From assembly GCA_007644065.1 (NCBI GenBank), contig VJWN01000019.1, positions 186,001-250,000 on the forward strand: DNA of 64,000 bases, written 5' to 3'. The translations under genes were made by a program, and so were the position numbers. This stretch comes from Margaritispora aquatica. Lineage: Eukaryota; Ascomycota; Leotiomycetes; Helotiales; Discinellaceae. The notes beneath the pieces were generated by a model that saw only the letters and a list, made by a program, of their open reading frames with translations, was not told the DNA's origin and did no database searches. This document shows, one piece after another, positions 33,845 to 45,967 of this stretch (its first letter is position 1; each line of letters begins with the position of its first letter).

Positions 33845-34358
33845 TTATACTAGTACACAATCCTTCAAGAACTGCTCGATCTCCGGCTTCTTGTGTCCCT
33901 GTAAACTGATTAGTCTGAGACCTACTGTCACGTATATCCAACCATACCTTGACCATAATGTGCCTTGTCAACTGATTAATTGTAACCTCTTTCTCCTCCA
34001 CCTTCAAAGCCGCTGCCAGATCCAACTTCAGTGCTGCCAGATCGCCCTCTATCCTCCGTATCCGCGTCAACTTCATGTTCCCTCCTCGCTTCTTGAGTGT
34101 GTAGATTGGGAGTTGGTTCGAGGGTGTCTTGGTGACCCAGTATCCTCTCGATGATGCTCCTGATGACTGCTTTGCTTTATTCATGAATGAGGCCCCAAGG
34201 GGTGTCGCTGTCGTGCCTTCGAGGGCTGATACATTGGGTAGGGAACTTGGTTTTTGGCTGCGAGCTGCTTCTGTTGCATATCTGCGGAGGAATTGATTGA
34301 CGGTTGATGGACGGGGTAGTCCCATTGGCCGAAGAAAGGTGAGCATTTGGGAGGCCAT
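33845..34358 (-). CDS. IMG2: Mitochondrial large-subunit ribosomal protein mL49 (IMG2)
   Basis: Exons (minus): 34358-33948 and 33898-33845; the intron is 49 bp; 154 aa. The N-terminus MASQMLTFLRPMGLPRPSTVNQFLRRYATEAARSQK has a presequence with a likely cleavage before ATEA. The conserved domain reads GYWVTKTPSNQLPIYTLKKR, then GGNMKLTRIRRIEGD, and ends GHKKPEIEQFLKDCVLV in the second exon. This is the IMG2/mL49 family of the mitochondrial ribosome; loss in yeast damages mitochondrial genome integrity. It shares a 208-bp divergent promoter with the cytosolic translation factor eIF3e. Confidence 0.9.
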
Positions 34359-34566
34359 GATTGTGGTTGTGAATTGTCAATTCTGTCAGCTTTCTGTCGT
34401 CTCGTCTGGTCGCGAACGACTTGAAGCTAAAAATCATTGTCCGCTTTGGGACTAGCGCAATACTTCTGGCGGAGCGCACACAATTCTGAATTATTCACGA
34501 CCCCACCACAGCGTCGACGACGAGAAGTTACGATTTCCTCTCCACCGCAAAGTAACAACCACAATC
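34359..34566. promoter_or_regulatory. Compact bidirectional promoter, mL49 / eIF3e
   Basis: Start codons on opposite strands are only 208 bp apart, so the two genes must share one nucleosome-free promoter region. Both products serve translation, one mitochondrial and one cytosolic. No individual site is assigned. Confidence 0.6.
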
Positions 34567-35945
34567 ATGGCGGACTCAAACGGCTCTGCAGCGCCAGCCA
34601 TGACGCCGGAAGAAGTGGCCAAGGCGAACGACCTTCTGCCAAAGCTCATCACCCACCTGGATCGCCATTTGATCTTCCCTCTGCTGCAGTTTGTGGCAGA
34701 GCAGGAGGATGAGCCTACGGGGGATATCACGCGCGCCAAATACGAGCTGTTGAAGAAGACAAACATGACCGATTACGTTGCGAGTCTGTACTGCGATTTG
34801 GAGGGTGTAGAGGAGCCGCCAAAGGAGTTCGCGACGAAGAGGCAGGAGGTTCTGGACCGCTTGGAGAAATACGGAGAGGAGACTGAGAAGATCACTGATT
34901 TGTTGGGCAGAGAAGATGTGGTTACCAGCTTGAGGAGTGATAAGGTTGCTAACTTGGAGTTCTTGAAGAAGGATCACGATGTATGTATTTTTGTGAGGCT
35001 TGTGCTGGAGTTTGTGCTGATGAAGAATAGGTTACGATTGAGATGATCAACGCTCTTTACGACTATGGTAACTTCCAATATAGTTGTGGTAATTACGGAG
35101 CAGCAGCTGAGCTCCTCTACCAATTCCGTATTCTCTCCACAGACAATGACAAGGTTTCCGCTGCAACATGGGGAAAGCTGGCCTCTGAGATCCTGACCAC
35201 AAATTGGGAGGTAGCAATGGAGGAAGTGAACAAAGTGAAGGAATCAATCGATACTAAGCTCTTCAGCAACCCACTCGCACAACTTACCCACCGCACATGG
35301 TTGATCCACTGGGCTCTATTCCCCTTCTTCAACTATGAGCCAGCCCGCGACACCATCTGCGAGCTCTTCTTCTCCGCACCCTTCATCAACACCATCCAGA
35401 CTGCCTGCCCATGGATCTTGCGCTACCTCACCGCAGCTGTCATCACCAACCGCAGCCGCACGCGCAACACGGGCCAGTACCAGAAGCAGCTCAAGGACGT
35501 GATCCGCATCGTTAAGCAGGAGAACTACGAGTACAGCGACCCGGTCACCGACTTCGTCAAGGCCCTGTACATCGACTTTGACTTCGAGGAGGCGCAGAAG
35601 AAGCTCTCCGAGGCTGAGGAGGTGCTCCGCTCTGATTTCTTCCTCGTGGCAGCATCCGACTCTTTCGTTGAGGCGGCTAGACATCTCATCTCAGAGAGCT
35701 ACTGCAAGATTCACCAGCGTATCGACATCAAGGATTTGAGCGCCCGTCTGGGACTCAACCAGGACGAGGGCGAGAAGTGGATAGTCAATTTGATCAGAGA
35801 CACGAGGGTCGACGCTAAGATCGATTATAAGGAGGGTACGGTCGTCATGAACCACCCACCCAGCAGTGTGTACCAGCAGGTCATCGAGCGGACCAAGGGC
35901 GGCTTCTTCAGGACTCAAGTGCTGAGTGCGGCTGTTGCGAAGTGA
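34567..35945 (+). CDS. INT6: Eukaryotic translation initiation factor 3 subunit E (INT6)
   Basis: Exons: 34567-34980 and 35031-35945; the intron is 50 bp; 442 aa. The N-terminal eIF3e domain reads [20 protein letters not shown], and the exon junction falls within [27 protein letters not shown], all diagnostic for INT6. The PCI domain occupies about residues 220-400 and includes [19 protein letters not shown] and the winged-helix end [19 protein letters not shown]. eIF3e is a PCI core subunit of the eIF3 complex that loads mRNA on the 40S ribosome. Length and motifs agree with fungal orthologues. Codon use in exon 2 is strongly biased towards C-ending codons, as in highly expressed fungal genes. 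Confidence 0.95.
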
Positions 35946-36715
35946 AGTGGGCTGCTACCGCTGGCCTGGATTATGCAAAATAGGGGAGCGCGGATGCTGG
36001 GGAGGTAGATCTTTGATGTGCTAAAGGGCGAGCGAGAGCTAGGGAGAGGGTTCTGGTGCATTTGCGGATGGCGTTTAGGGGCGTGATCTGATGCAATGGA
36101 ACAGAACAGATCCAAAAAATCGACTTGAGCTGTAGCATGGTCGAGCGAGAGTGTATGTTGGGAATGCCAGCCTGGTATAGATAGATAGTTGAGTTAGCTG
36201 GGTTTAATACTGCCCATACACAACTGCTACTGCTAGTGCCAGTGCTATAGGGGTATTTAGATAGTCGTTCGAGAAAGAATGAATGACGATCAATGAGTGA
36301 ATGAAGCAACAACAGGCTTGTGTCAATATGTGAAGATTTGATGGAAGTTCAGGATGACAATACGAGATCTTCTCCCGTATAAATATAAACAAAACAAAGA
36401 CAAGAAAGCCATAAGCTGTTCACATTTGGTTATTAGAAGCAGAATTCCAATTCTTGCATTTGCCTTACTCAAGCGCTACCCTACATTCATCATACTGCAC
36501 GCTATGTACAATGCATCATTCGCTTTTCTCTTCTACGACTAGAGAATCATTCGCTACACAACTTATACAATAGCTAGAAAGGACCAAAGAAAGACATCAA
36601 AACCCACTGCCATGCTAAACAAACAGATATCATTTCATCAAACGCCAGTCCCCAATCGCACGCTGCTGTTTGATGCGTCTATGGAATGCAGTACAGTAAT
36701 TTAATTGGAATCGCT
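35946..36715. other. Convergent 3' region of eIF3e and SWI1
   Basis: 770 bp between stop codons. No supported gene; presumed 3' untranslated regions. Confidence 0.5.
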
Positions 36716-39700
36716 CTATGTACCCAGCCCCGCATATGCACATAGTTGTTTTAATACTCCTTGAAGTTTTGGTTGTACCATCCTTAACGCTGCCAGTAGA
36801 GCCTCCTTCGGCGGTAGTCCTAAGCAAGGTACTGTTGAAGCTGGATCATCCGGATCCCGAGACTTCTCTGTCAAACGCCGCAAGACTGCAATACCGCCTA
36901 AAGTAATGTGTAACAGTGCCTCATCCTCAACACCTTTGGGAGGAGGTTGTGATCTTTGATGTTGGCCGCCGCTAGGTGAAGATGAGGACTCTAGACACAA
37001 AACAAGTATCAACCTGCACAGATTCTGCGAGAAACCGTCCTCAGACATCAACCAAGATCTGGCAATACCTGTCTCGTAGCCTGGTGCCAAGTTGGATAAT
37101 ATCTCGGCTGCAAGCATGCCTTGCATCAGGAATGGTCGACGAGCTTCAGCTACAGGCGTAGCTCCTGTTCTTTTCGTCTCAGGTTTGTCTTCTGGAATAG
37201 GTGAAATGGCAAGACCAAATGTCCTGGTGAGCAAATCATATGGTGGGGAGGAAGCTACATCCGAAGCAAAGATTGTCTTGTAGTGTGTTCGGTTGGGCTC
37301 ATCTCGTGCGAGGAGTTTAGCAAGACTGTCGACTGCTGATGGAAGATATCGGTGTATCGATGGATCATAGGGAGAGAATGCAACACTTTCCCCCGCCATG
37401 TTGGGAGGTGGAGAAGGTGCAAATGCAAGCATAAAATGCAGCAAGCACAAGGCTTGTTCTCGACCAGGGAGCTCGACAGCTTGAGCCAAGTTTGACAAGA
37501 AAGTAATCACATCTTTCATAAAATCCAGTGTGTTCTGATTCGTCCGAAGGAGCATGTTGCGAGTTCCCAGATATCTTATCACCACACAAAGAAATTTGAT
37601 CACTAGTTCATCAGCTAGTAGTGGGTGGTTCATCTCATAGAAGGAGAGATTCCGCATAATAGTCGTGATGCAAATGAGTTTGTCCACTGCGCGATCGAGT
37701 TCGTACTCGAGGGATCCAAATGATGGAATATCCTGGAGGATTTCTTGCTCAGCTCGACACCCACGCATCACATCTTCATAAGAGTTGACGAGCATCATGT
37801 CAGAAACTTCTGCGGCGTTCTCGGCTAATAGCTCCACTTGCATTTCTGCGCAATCAATGAGCGTTTCCACCAAGTCCTCACAGGCCCTAAGATCCAACTG
37901 TATGCGAGGTTCTACTGACATGGTTGCCAATGTGTCTAGTGCTAACCGCACTTCTGCATGGATCCCACATTGAAGACTCATGGTGAGTGCATGTATATCC
38001 ATTACACCCAAATCAAACACCGCAGGTACGTCTGGCTTTGCTGACGCAAAAGCTTTTCCAAGTTTTTCCAGCGAATCTGTGTCGATGCCTCCCCAAGTGT
38101 CCAAATGTCGAACTTTAGGGTTCAGCTCAGCAGTAAGATTGTATTCTTGAGGTTGGGGTGGAGGTGCGGCTACTTGTGGAATTGCACTATTTAAAGGTGG
38201 TGCATGCAAGCCTCCAACTTTGGCAGACATAGGAGAAGGTACTGTGAACGAAGGACCGTTCTGTGGTGGAGTTACATCAACGCTCCTTGAGAGACTGTTA
38301 CGAGCATGATTTGGTCCCATCTGATGAGGTATTCCCTGGGATTGGGGTGTTGAGAATCCATTGACAGCTGGTTGCTGCGGGTGGTGCATCTGTTTAACCG
38401 GTGTAGTTTGTGCATGCTGTTGTTGCTGTTGTTGTTGTTGTTGTTGTTGCAGATGCGCTTGCTGACCCATCATTTGTTGTTGCTGGAGGAAATTCTGCGA
38501 TGGATGCATTGGAGCTTGAGGATTCATTGGCTTAGCGGGTGACATTTGAGGGCCGACTGCCATCGGGCTTTGCTGTACCATCGCAGCACGCTGACGTTGC
38601 TGATTAATTTGCCATGCCTCCTCAAACAAAGCCAAGTTCCTCTCGTAATGGTTTCTTAACTGAGCTGGCGCATTTGCGTGCTGCGAAGGATGGAACTGTA
38701 ATGCTTGAGCAACCTGACCCCAACCATTTTGCGCCGTAACTTTCTTATACCCTCCAAACTTCATTACTGCCATGTATAATGTCATCAAAGCAATGGCTCG
38801 ATCGCCAACTATCGGATTGGGGTCCAGCGGAAGATTTTTGGTCTGCATGAAGGTTGCCAAACTTTTCATGAAATTCTCAGGACTCGTGCCACTGCGACTC
38901 TGCTGAGGTCCAGCTGGTTGAGGTCGCATACCAGCGAACTGCCCATTTGGTCCTGGCATAGGCATACCAGGCCTTGCCATGGGATTGGCATTGGGTGGCA
39001 TGTTAGCACCTCTCGCAATCATGTTTTTCTGCTGGAGTTGCTGTTGCAATTGCATCTGATACAACATCTTTTGTTGTTCTAAATTGCTTGACGGTCGTTG
39101 CTGGGGCTGTTGCTGAGGTGGACCCTGCTGATACATCCCTGGCTGTTGCATAGGAGGTTGCTGTATATGAGGTGTAGCCATTAGGTTTTGTTGTGGAGGA
39201 GCTGAGCTACGGCCAGGTTGCGGTGTGAAATTCTGATTAAAGCCAGGGTTAAAGTTTGGATTCTGCGCATATGCATTACCACCCTGAGGTGTGTCAACTC
39301 GACTACCGTGTTCGGATTGTGAGGGCGAAGCTTGTGCAAACTGCTGAGCAGCTGGAGAAAATGGATGTGGGGATGCTGTAGAGACACGTTGAGGCACGCC
39401 ACCAGGACGTAGTTGATTGCTCATAATGGGTGATGGGCTTGCATTTGCTGAACCGTTTTGTAGGTGAGCGTATGATGTCTGCTGAGATGGGTGTTGCGCT
39501 GATGGTCCGTTACTGTTTTGTGGGAATCCAGGATATGGGTTTTGTTGCGGAGTCTGCGAGCGAGAGTTTGGTAACATGCCTGGTGCTTGACGTGGTGATG
39601 CTCCCATACTATCTTCTCGTGGTCGCGCCCTCTTTGCTGGTATCAGAGGGTTGGTTTGGTATACCGGACTGTTAAAGGCAGGAGATCCATTGCCATTGCC

Positions 39701-39892
39701 ATTGCGCATTGCACTACCATTTTGCATTCGCTGTTGTAGCTGCTGATTTTGAAATTGAGATGGATCGAAGGAGGCTGGATTGTTCATGAAGGTAGTAGGG
39801 TCCATCATAGCTCCTCCTGCATTGGGATCCAGATGGTTGAAGCCTGTGCCATTGTGGTTTTGGACAGGAGAGTCGTTCATCCAGGAGGTCAT
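36716..39892 (-). CDS. SWI1: SWI/SNF chromatin-remodelling subunit SWI1 (ARID protein)
   Basis: A single open frame of 1058 codons starts at ATG 39892; an in-frame TAG at 39914-39916 confirms the start. The N-terminal third is low-complexity, rich in Gln, Asn, Pro and Ser. An ARID DNA-binding domain lies at about residues 340-435 (NFMKSLATFMQTKNLPLDPN, IVGDRAIALMTLYMAVMKFG, GWGQVAQALQFHP and AQLRNHYERNLALFEEAW). A polyglutamine tract of about nine to ten residues is near residue 485 (CAA/CAG run around 38420-38455). The C-terminal half is armadillo-like and helical, as in Swi1/BAF250. The protein is a scaffold and targeting subunit of the SWI/SNF remodeler in the nucleus. A ten-codon uORF overlaps its start, and a probable leader intron is seen at 39922-40211. 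Confidence 0.9.
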   Translation of the reverse strand: MTSWMNDSPVQNHNGTGFNHLDPNAGGAMMDPTTFMNNPASFDPSQFQNQQLQQRMQNGSAMRNGNGNGSPAFNSPVYQTNPLIPAKRARPREDSMGASPRQAPGMLPNSRSQTPQQNPYPGFPQNSNGPSAQHPSQQTSYAHLQNGSANASPSPIMSNQLRPGGVPQRVSTASPHPFSPAAQQFAQASPSQSEHGSRVDTPQGGNAYAQNPNFNPGFNQNFTPQPGRSSAPPQQNLMATPHIQQPPMQQPGMYQQGPPQQQPQQRPSSNLEQQKMLYQMQLQQQLQQKNMIARGANMPPNANPMARPGMPMPGPNGQFAGMRPQPAGPQQSRSGTSPENFMKSLATFMQTKNLPLDPNPIVGDRAIALMTLYMAVMKFGGYKKVTAQNGWGQVAQALQFHPSQHANAPAQLRNHYERNLALFEEAWQINQQRQRAAMVQQSPMAVGPQMSPAKPMNPQAPMHPSQNFLQQQQMMGQQAHLQQQQQQQQQQQHAQTTPVKQMHHPQQPAVNGFSTPQSQGIPHQMGPNHARNSLSRSVDVTPPQNGPSFTVPSPMSAKVGGLHAPPLNSAIPQVAAPPPQPQEYNLTAELNPKVRHLDTWGGIDTDSLEKLGKAFASAKPDVPAVFDLGVMDIHALTMSLQCGIHAEVRLALDTLATMSVEPRIQLDLRACEDLVETLIDCAEMQVELLAENAAEVSDMMLVNSYEDVMRGCRAEQEILQDIPSFGSLEYELDRAVDKLICITTIMRNLSFYEMNHPLLADELVIKFLCVVIRYLGTRNMLLRTNQNTLDFMKDVITFLSNLAQAVELPGREQALCLLHFMLAFAPSPPPNMAGESVAFSPYDPSIHRYLPSAVDSLAKLLARDEPNRTHYKTIFASDVASSPPYDLLTRTFGLAISPIPEDKPETKRTGATPVAEARRPFLMQGMLAAEILSNLAPGYETGIARSWLMSEDGFSQNLCRLILVLCLESSSSPSGGQHQRSQPPPKGVEDEALLHITLGGIAVLRRLTEKSRDPDDPASTVPCLGLPPKEALLAALRMVQPKLQGVLKQLCAYAGLGT

Positions 39893-39921
39893 GTTCGTCG
39901 GAAGGGGTTGGAGCTACCCAT
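39889..39921 (-). promoter_or_regulatory. uORF of ten codons overlapping the SWI1 start (ATGA)
   Basis: On the minus strand an ATG at 39921 opens MGSSNPFRRT and stops at TGA 39891-39889, which overlaps the SWI1 ATG (39892-39890) as ATGA. The layout suggests termination-reinitiation control of SWI1. The uORF ATG sits directly behind a probable leader-intron acceptor (CGCAG ending at 39922). Confidence 0.6.
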
Positions 39922-42900
39922 CTGCGACGGCGACACAATGTCAGCAATGCTAATGGCATTCGAGGTCTCCATAGAAAGCCTCGAGGTCAACAGAGAGATG
40001 GGCTAGCGCGAATCCACGCGGGCGATTAGAATCGCGTCGCGGTGGATGAAGGCAGAGGAGTTGATGATGCAAGAGAATTGAAGAACAAAAACCGAAACCA
40101 TCAACACCATCGAAGACTATCAACAGAGGGCGCAACAGTAACAGAAGATGTCACGAGACATTAAATGAATGTGCAGGAGATGATAGAGATGGAATGGAAA
40201 GAAGGTCTTACCTAACTCGACGCGCTCTTGCTGGGTGTGCGGTCGCTGCTTCCAATTTCCTAAGTTGAATACTTGACCAATTATGCCGCTAAGCCAAATC
40301 GGGATGTCCAAGAATAGGTGCGAAACGGACAATGGAAACGGCGATTATGTTGATGACTAGAAAACATATTTAGTCAGTTCCAAATTCACAATCTCTACTC
40401 ATTAGTATTAGATTGATCAAACTTCCAATCCGGAATGAGATGATCGAATATCAACTGTGGGGCTGAAGGTAAGGTAAGGTAGATAGTTGATCTGGTCACG
40501 CTCCTGAGCAGGTGACTTTGATGTTCGGAGGTTGAGGTGGCAAAAGACTGAGGATAACCGTAGGCAAACGCATAAATCGCCCATGTCGTACAAGGAGAAT
40601 GGAAGTGTGTGAGATGAAAACAAGAGGGTGCATCGGCTCACGTACCTTGAAAATGATGATCCAGACCGGATCCTCGAATGAGCCTCACCTTGAGACGGGG
40701 TCACAGTGGTAAGGGAAAGTATGGAATGACTGGTGCCGAGCCTGGTCAGTCGATGATGGGATGGGAAGCCGGCGCTGGTGGAGCTTCGTCGTCCTTTTCC
40801 CTCAAACGCTGTAACACTTACGATGCGGCGCGATATGATTAGACGCACGGGAAATAAGCAACAGTCTGAAAGAGCGATATTGCGACAAGTCGATCTCAAG
40901 TCTATGACTGGCAAGGTATCGAATTAGAGCCCGAAAGAATGCGGAGGCGGGATTCTCCCTGTGAGGTGCGGTGTGCGTGGTGGTGAGTGATGTGGACCGG
41001 ACTATGTAAGGACGCGTTGAAATCCGGAATAATGTGGGTGAGTACCAATTAGGAGGTGGGCAGCATGAATGAGATGAGCGATGAGCGATAGGCGGCAAAA
41101 GAACTAATAAACTACTGCTAAGAACAAGCGTAGTAGTACCTGATGATTGTAGCTGTAGCTGTAAGGCAGTGCGCGAGAGGAGTCGGGAGGATTGCGTCGG
41201 GTTATCCAGTGTGCTGAGAGTGTGCCAGGTGGTGTGAAATCAGTCTCGCAGAAAGCTTTTCAGTTTGGCCTGTAACTTGTTCCACTAGAGTAAGCGATCC
41301 TATGAGAGTCCTTCAGAGATGGGACCATGCTTCTCCCAGCCCCAAGAAGAAAAGCCATCTGAATCACCCAGATATGGCTGAATTGAGTGTAGAAATGAGG
41401 AACGGAACATATCAAAAGTATCTCCTGTTCAATGAATGGGAGAGCCCATCGCTAAAATGTTAATTTGACTGGCTAGAAAGCGTGAGTTTGGTATAGCACA
41501 TTCTGGACCGACCGAAGTCGACCATTGGACCCAAGAGTCTGGTGGGAAGATCCACATCTGTCCGCTGCTTTAGTCCTGCTTCAAGATAGTGTTGGCCCGG
41601 TCTCCGTGGCCTAAAAAGCATGAAGATGTGCGACACGTCCATACTGATGTCGTGGTTGGTTTGCTGCGTGGGACCTCGAAATCTGGTAATTATCGCAAAG
41701 ATCTTCATCGTGGAAGTCTTGAATGTGCTAGCTGTGGTCGATAATTATGTTCTTTTCACCCTTCTTTCGTTCAAAGTTCTCCTCGGTAGAAAATTATAAC
41801 AGCGACGGAGCGAGGGGACTGGACTGGGCACTGCAACTCCAGCTCGAAAGTCGATGAATAAACAAACACTATTCATCCACACGACAAAAACCGAAAAGGA
41901 GAAGAGAGGAATGAGAGGAATGAGCAGTGGGAGAGGGGAATATCGAGGCTTAAGTAAGAACAATGCCGAGCCTTATAATGCCAGGGCCAGTCTTTTTTTA
42001 ATCACGCTTCTACTGAAGGTCGTGGCAGTGGCAGATGCTTATCCGCTTCGCTTTGTTTGGCGTCATAAACCCTCCACCTCCCACATCCCTCTCCCTCTAG
42101 TCTCGTCGATGATCCAAGTTCAGATGCAGTACCGATTTGCCTGTCGCCTTCCTGTTCCAGTTACACGGACCAATAAACATGTAACAGAGACAACGAAATA
42201 GACACCCATTGATCTTGATCTTGGTGACAAGAGGGAGCATCATCCTTCAACCTGTGAGCTGTGAAGCAGACCTCTCCACATCGAGATCCTGACGTTGCGC
42301 GGCGGCAAAGCTAGGAAACTTTGAGGGACATGGACGATGAAGGAGAGCTGTAGGTGATCCCGGCATGTTTGGCCCGAACAAAACAGACACTTATCAGCTG
42401 CACTGGAACTCAATTCTGAAATCCCGAAGTTCCTCTGCGCTTGCGATCCAAATTCCTTGTGCTCTGTTGAGTGGTGATTCAAGTTTTTGTGCAACCCGTT
42501 GTTCAGCTTTTTGGCAAGCCACTAAACGCATTATAACCAACAATTCACCCAACTCCAACATGGCATCACTGGGAGATTGCTCCGATACTGAATCCGCCAA
42601 ACCAATCGGCACATTCCAGTTCTCCAACACAGCTTGGAAGAGAATCATTTGGACATTCATGTTGCGTGCCTGACGGAGATGGGCTTGCAGCACAACATAC
42701 CGCACCAGTTAGTTGGTTCTCTGGCTTGGCTCTAGAACTTGGTTCGGGGAGTGTGTGTTCGCACCAGCACATCCTGTGCCCCAAGTTGTAGTGTACAGTA
42801 ACATCATGCTGGACGAGTGACTGATATGGATGAGAGGCGTCTTGGAGCTTCAAACTGTGCAAGGATTAACAGTTTGCCAGTTTCTTTGCATGAGACATGG

Positions 42901-43653
42901 CCCAATACTGCTTCACATCGATGAGCTAGGATCGCACGGATACTGTCGATGTGGGATCAAAAGACTGCAAGACCACAAATGCAAGACTGCCACTTGTGGA
43001 TAAAAGCAAGCTGATCCAGCCAACTTTCACGTTGATTTTTAACGTGTTGATCTGCTATACAAAGTTGAGTCGAAGCAGATATTTGATTCGGTATGTATTG
43101 AGGAGTAGACATGGACGAAGTGGGCGGAATCTGTGTCGGTCGAAGTCAAAATTGGGTCAAGATATTGATCTGCTACAACAGCGAGCATTTAAATCAACTT
43201 CCTCTATTGGCTGTCTTTTCGCACTTCGTTAATGTGAGGCATAGCGTATTTAGAAACATCCAAAAGGTTTGTCTACTTCTAGGTAGGTGAAAATCTTTCT
43301 GTCTTCTTGGATGGAGGAGATGAATTTCCTCCACCAAAGGAGATGTGATGATTTGATACTGTATAATTCGGGAGTGGCCGATTCGTTCGAAAGATGGTCT
43401 GGCGTTTTCATGGGATTGGGATTGAATGTCCACTCCAGAGATTGGTGGAAACGTTCAACATCACGTGTGTGCTACACCACCCCTGTAAATGTGGGGAACA
43501 ATCGAAGACGAGACGACAAGACAACCCGAGTTTCCATTGGTCTTGGTCCATTGGTATCACAACAGTATGAATAGCGTCAATCGATTCATAACTTTTGATT
43601 AATACGTTCATCATCTTTATTTATTCCTATTAAATAATTCTTGAACATTCAAC
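39893..43653. other. Long non-coding interval upstream of SWI1 and of the EVE gene
   Basis: 3.76 kb without a supported protein gene. On the minus strand, splice-like signals suggest a spliced SWI1 leader: donor TTAG|GTAAGA at 40211 with acceptor CGCAG at 39922, and further donors near 40640 (AAG|GTACGTGAG) and 40815 (GTAAGTG). The part from about 41300 to 43600 shows nothing I can name. Open frames here lack start context and coding composition. Confidence 0.5.
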
Positions 43654-44797
43654 ATGCCACCGAAACGAAAAGCAAAGGATTTGGAAGACGATTCGAATGC
43701 AGAAGGACCTCGGAGATCAACACGTCGGACAATTGCAGGAATCAAGTCTGAGGTCGCGAGGTCAAAAGAGTCCAACTGGCTGCCTGCACCAAAGGCTGCC
43801 AAGATCAAACAAAAAGCTAAGAAGACAGCTCAAACAGAGCGAAAGACAATAGCAAAGATAGAGGTAGAGGATGAAAATGGGACAGAGGCTGTAGGTGAGG
43901 AAATTCCAGAACAAGTGGTAGGTTATGTGCTGTTTAGAGGTTGTCAATTCACGAACACCCATTATGGCTGAGCGCATTTTCAATTTCGTTTCTCGCTGCT
44001 CTAACCTGTCTAATTTATTACAGAAGCCTGAGAAATCAACAACGAAATCAAGAAAGCCAACCTTAGTAGCAAATACCACATCAACAGATGCTCCATCAGG
44101 AGGTCGGCAATATTGGCTTATGAAAGCGGAGCCTGAATCACGTCTTGAGCATGGTCATGACATCAAGTTCTCAATCGATGATTTAGCTGCAAAGACCGAG
44201 CCTGAGCCGTGGGATGGTAAGGATTTAACACATCTCTTCGGCCAAAAATATAAGCTGACCGAGAATACAGGAATACGAGCCTATTCAGGTAGAGATTTCT
44301 TATTTCTTCCACCAAATCAAATAAACTAACACGATACAGCAAGAAACAACCTCCGTGCAATGAAGAAAGGAGACCTCGCTTTCTTCTACCACAGCAGTTG
44401 CAAAGTCCCGGCCATAGTCGGTACAATGGAGATCGTAAAGGAGCACTCACCAGACTGTTCGTCCCCTTCCACCCATTAGTTTCCATCCAAGCCCAATCTA
44501 CAACTTTCTAATGAGCAACCCACAGTATCGGCACACAATCCAAAAGCACCATACTACGATCCCAAATCCAAGCCTGAAGACCCCAAATGGTCCGTTGTGC
44601 ATGTAACCTTCAAACAGAAGTTGAAAACTCCAGTCACGCTTAAGGAGTTGAAGGCCTGGCAGACGACAAAGGGCCATGCGTTGGAGAATATGCAAATGTT
44701 GAAGCTGGCGAGGCTGAGTGTTAGTCGTGTTAGCGAGGGAGAGTGGGAGTTCTTAGTGGGTGAGATGAAAAAGAATGGGGATGTGGTTGAGCAGTGA
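43654..44797 (+). CDS. EVE-domain protein (thymocyte nuclear protein 1-like)
   Basis: Exons: 43654-43917, 44024-44288, 44340-44456 and 44526-44797; introns are 106, 51 and 69 bp; about 305 aa. The N-terminus is a basic, nuclear-type tail ([13 protein letters not shown], then GPRRSTRRT). The EVE domain follows: [70 protein letters not shown] and [22 protein letters not shown] domains are PUA-like folds that bind modified bases in DNA or RNA; Thy28-like members are nuclear. I infer modified-nucleotide recognition from family only. The donor of intron 3 (GTTCGT) is weak, but the frame joins [14 protein letters not shown] as expected for the family. Confidence 0.87.
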
Positions 44798-45967
44798 CGG
44801 CGTAGGAGTAAATTGGAGCTGTAGGGATACGAGAGAGAATTGTGAGACTGGAGGTGTAAGATATGTATATTCAATTTGTCATTAAGATTACACATTGTGA
44901 CTGTCACAGGAGGCTGAGTAGGGTCGGCTTCACCAAAGCCAAAAGCTAGTATACTAGTGCACAAGTATCCAAATTCAGAAATTTTTGCAGAAAAATTCCC
45001 AATAGCTGCTTTTTATACTCTTCCAGTGTGTATAACATTTGGGCACATTCTACAACAAGATCCCGTAATGGTATGTTCGTCTTCGACGATGATGAATATG
45101 AGCAGCCTCGCTTTTTGATGTTGTCCTCGGTTCCAGAAGAGACTGATCATGATTTCGTTGCTATCATCTATTTTGTCACTATCAATTCTCTTTATCTCTT
45201 CCTCTCATATCAAGCGACGGTTGGGTGGGCGACGATGAGGTAGATGACGGCAATATTTGGTCGTGAGTTCGGCACTTTTTTGTTGGTTTTAAAATAAGAT
45301 AAGGATTTTAGAAATTACTGCTTACTGACTTTGTCACCAACAACATCTCAATCCCAACCTCGGCGCACATGTCCCCACTTAGCAATTTATCTGTTGTTCT
45401 CGATTTTCTTGCTGTGACAACCAAGGGGTGCGCAGTCGAATATACAAAATAATTGACCGAGCTACATGTCTCAACTGAAATTCCACTATATAGGTTCATG
45501 GGGAGGTGAGTTTGAGAGAAATGGAAGTGAATCATGTAGATGATGAACCAACTAGTGCGAATCACTCACCTTTCAGAGAAAAATCTTTGTTTATAAATAT
45601 TACCTATAACAGCAAGATCTAGATCTACAATTTACTGCAAGAAATTCCGCCAGGTGCTCTATGATCTTAGGCCGTCTGGGAAGATGGTCCTAATTTGTTT
45701 TGATGATTTTGCGCTACTTTTCAGACCGGGCCCATGGTATGAACCCTTTGATTCAATAACACACTCGCTGTGCTCTTTGATACCACGTACTTCACTCTCA
45801 CTATTTAAATTCGAATGTGCACAAACTAAGTGCACTTTCACCAACAATGCATCTCGCTTAATAGCTTGATAAGTGGTTCCGCTTTCCCAAATTAACGGAT
45901 TTCATTGCACTGAAACTTAATCTCTGCTTCTATACTAACATAATTTTTCTATCTAGGTTCTGCCATA
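44798..45967. other. Convergent AT-rich intergenic region between the EVE and MFS genes
   Basis: 1.17 kb with no supported gene; AT-rich around 45250-45620 and 45880-45960. Presumed 3' regions of both genes. Confidence 0.5.

Noticed and set aside
35316..35684. 122-codon minus-strand frame inside eIF3e
   Set aside because: It is antisense to a conserved, codon-biased exon and resembles no protein.
40417..40914. 165-codon minus-strand frame upstream of SWI1
   Set aside because: Composition is Ser/Cys/Leu-rich and random-like, and splice donors of a probable leader run through it.
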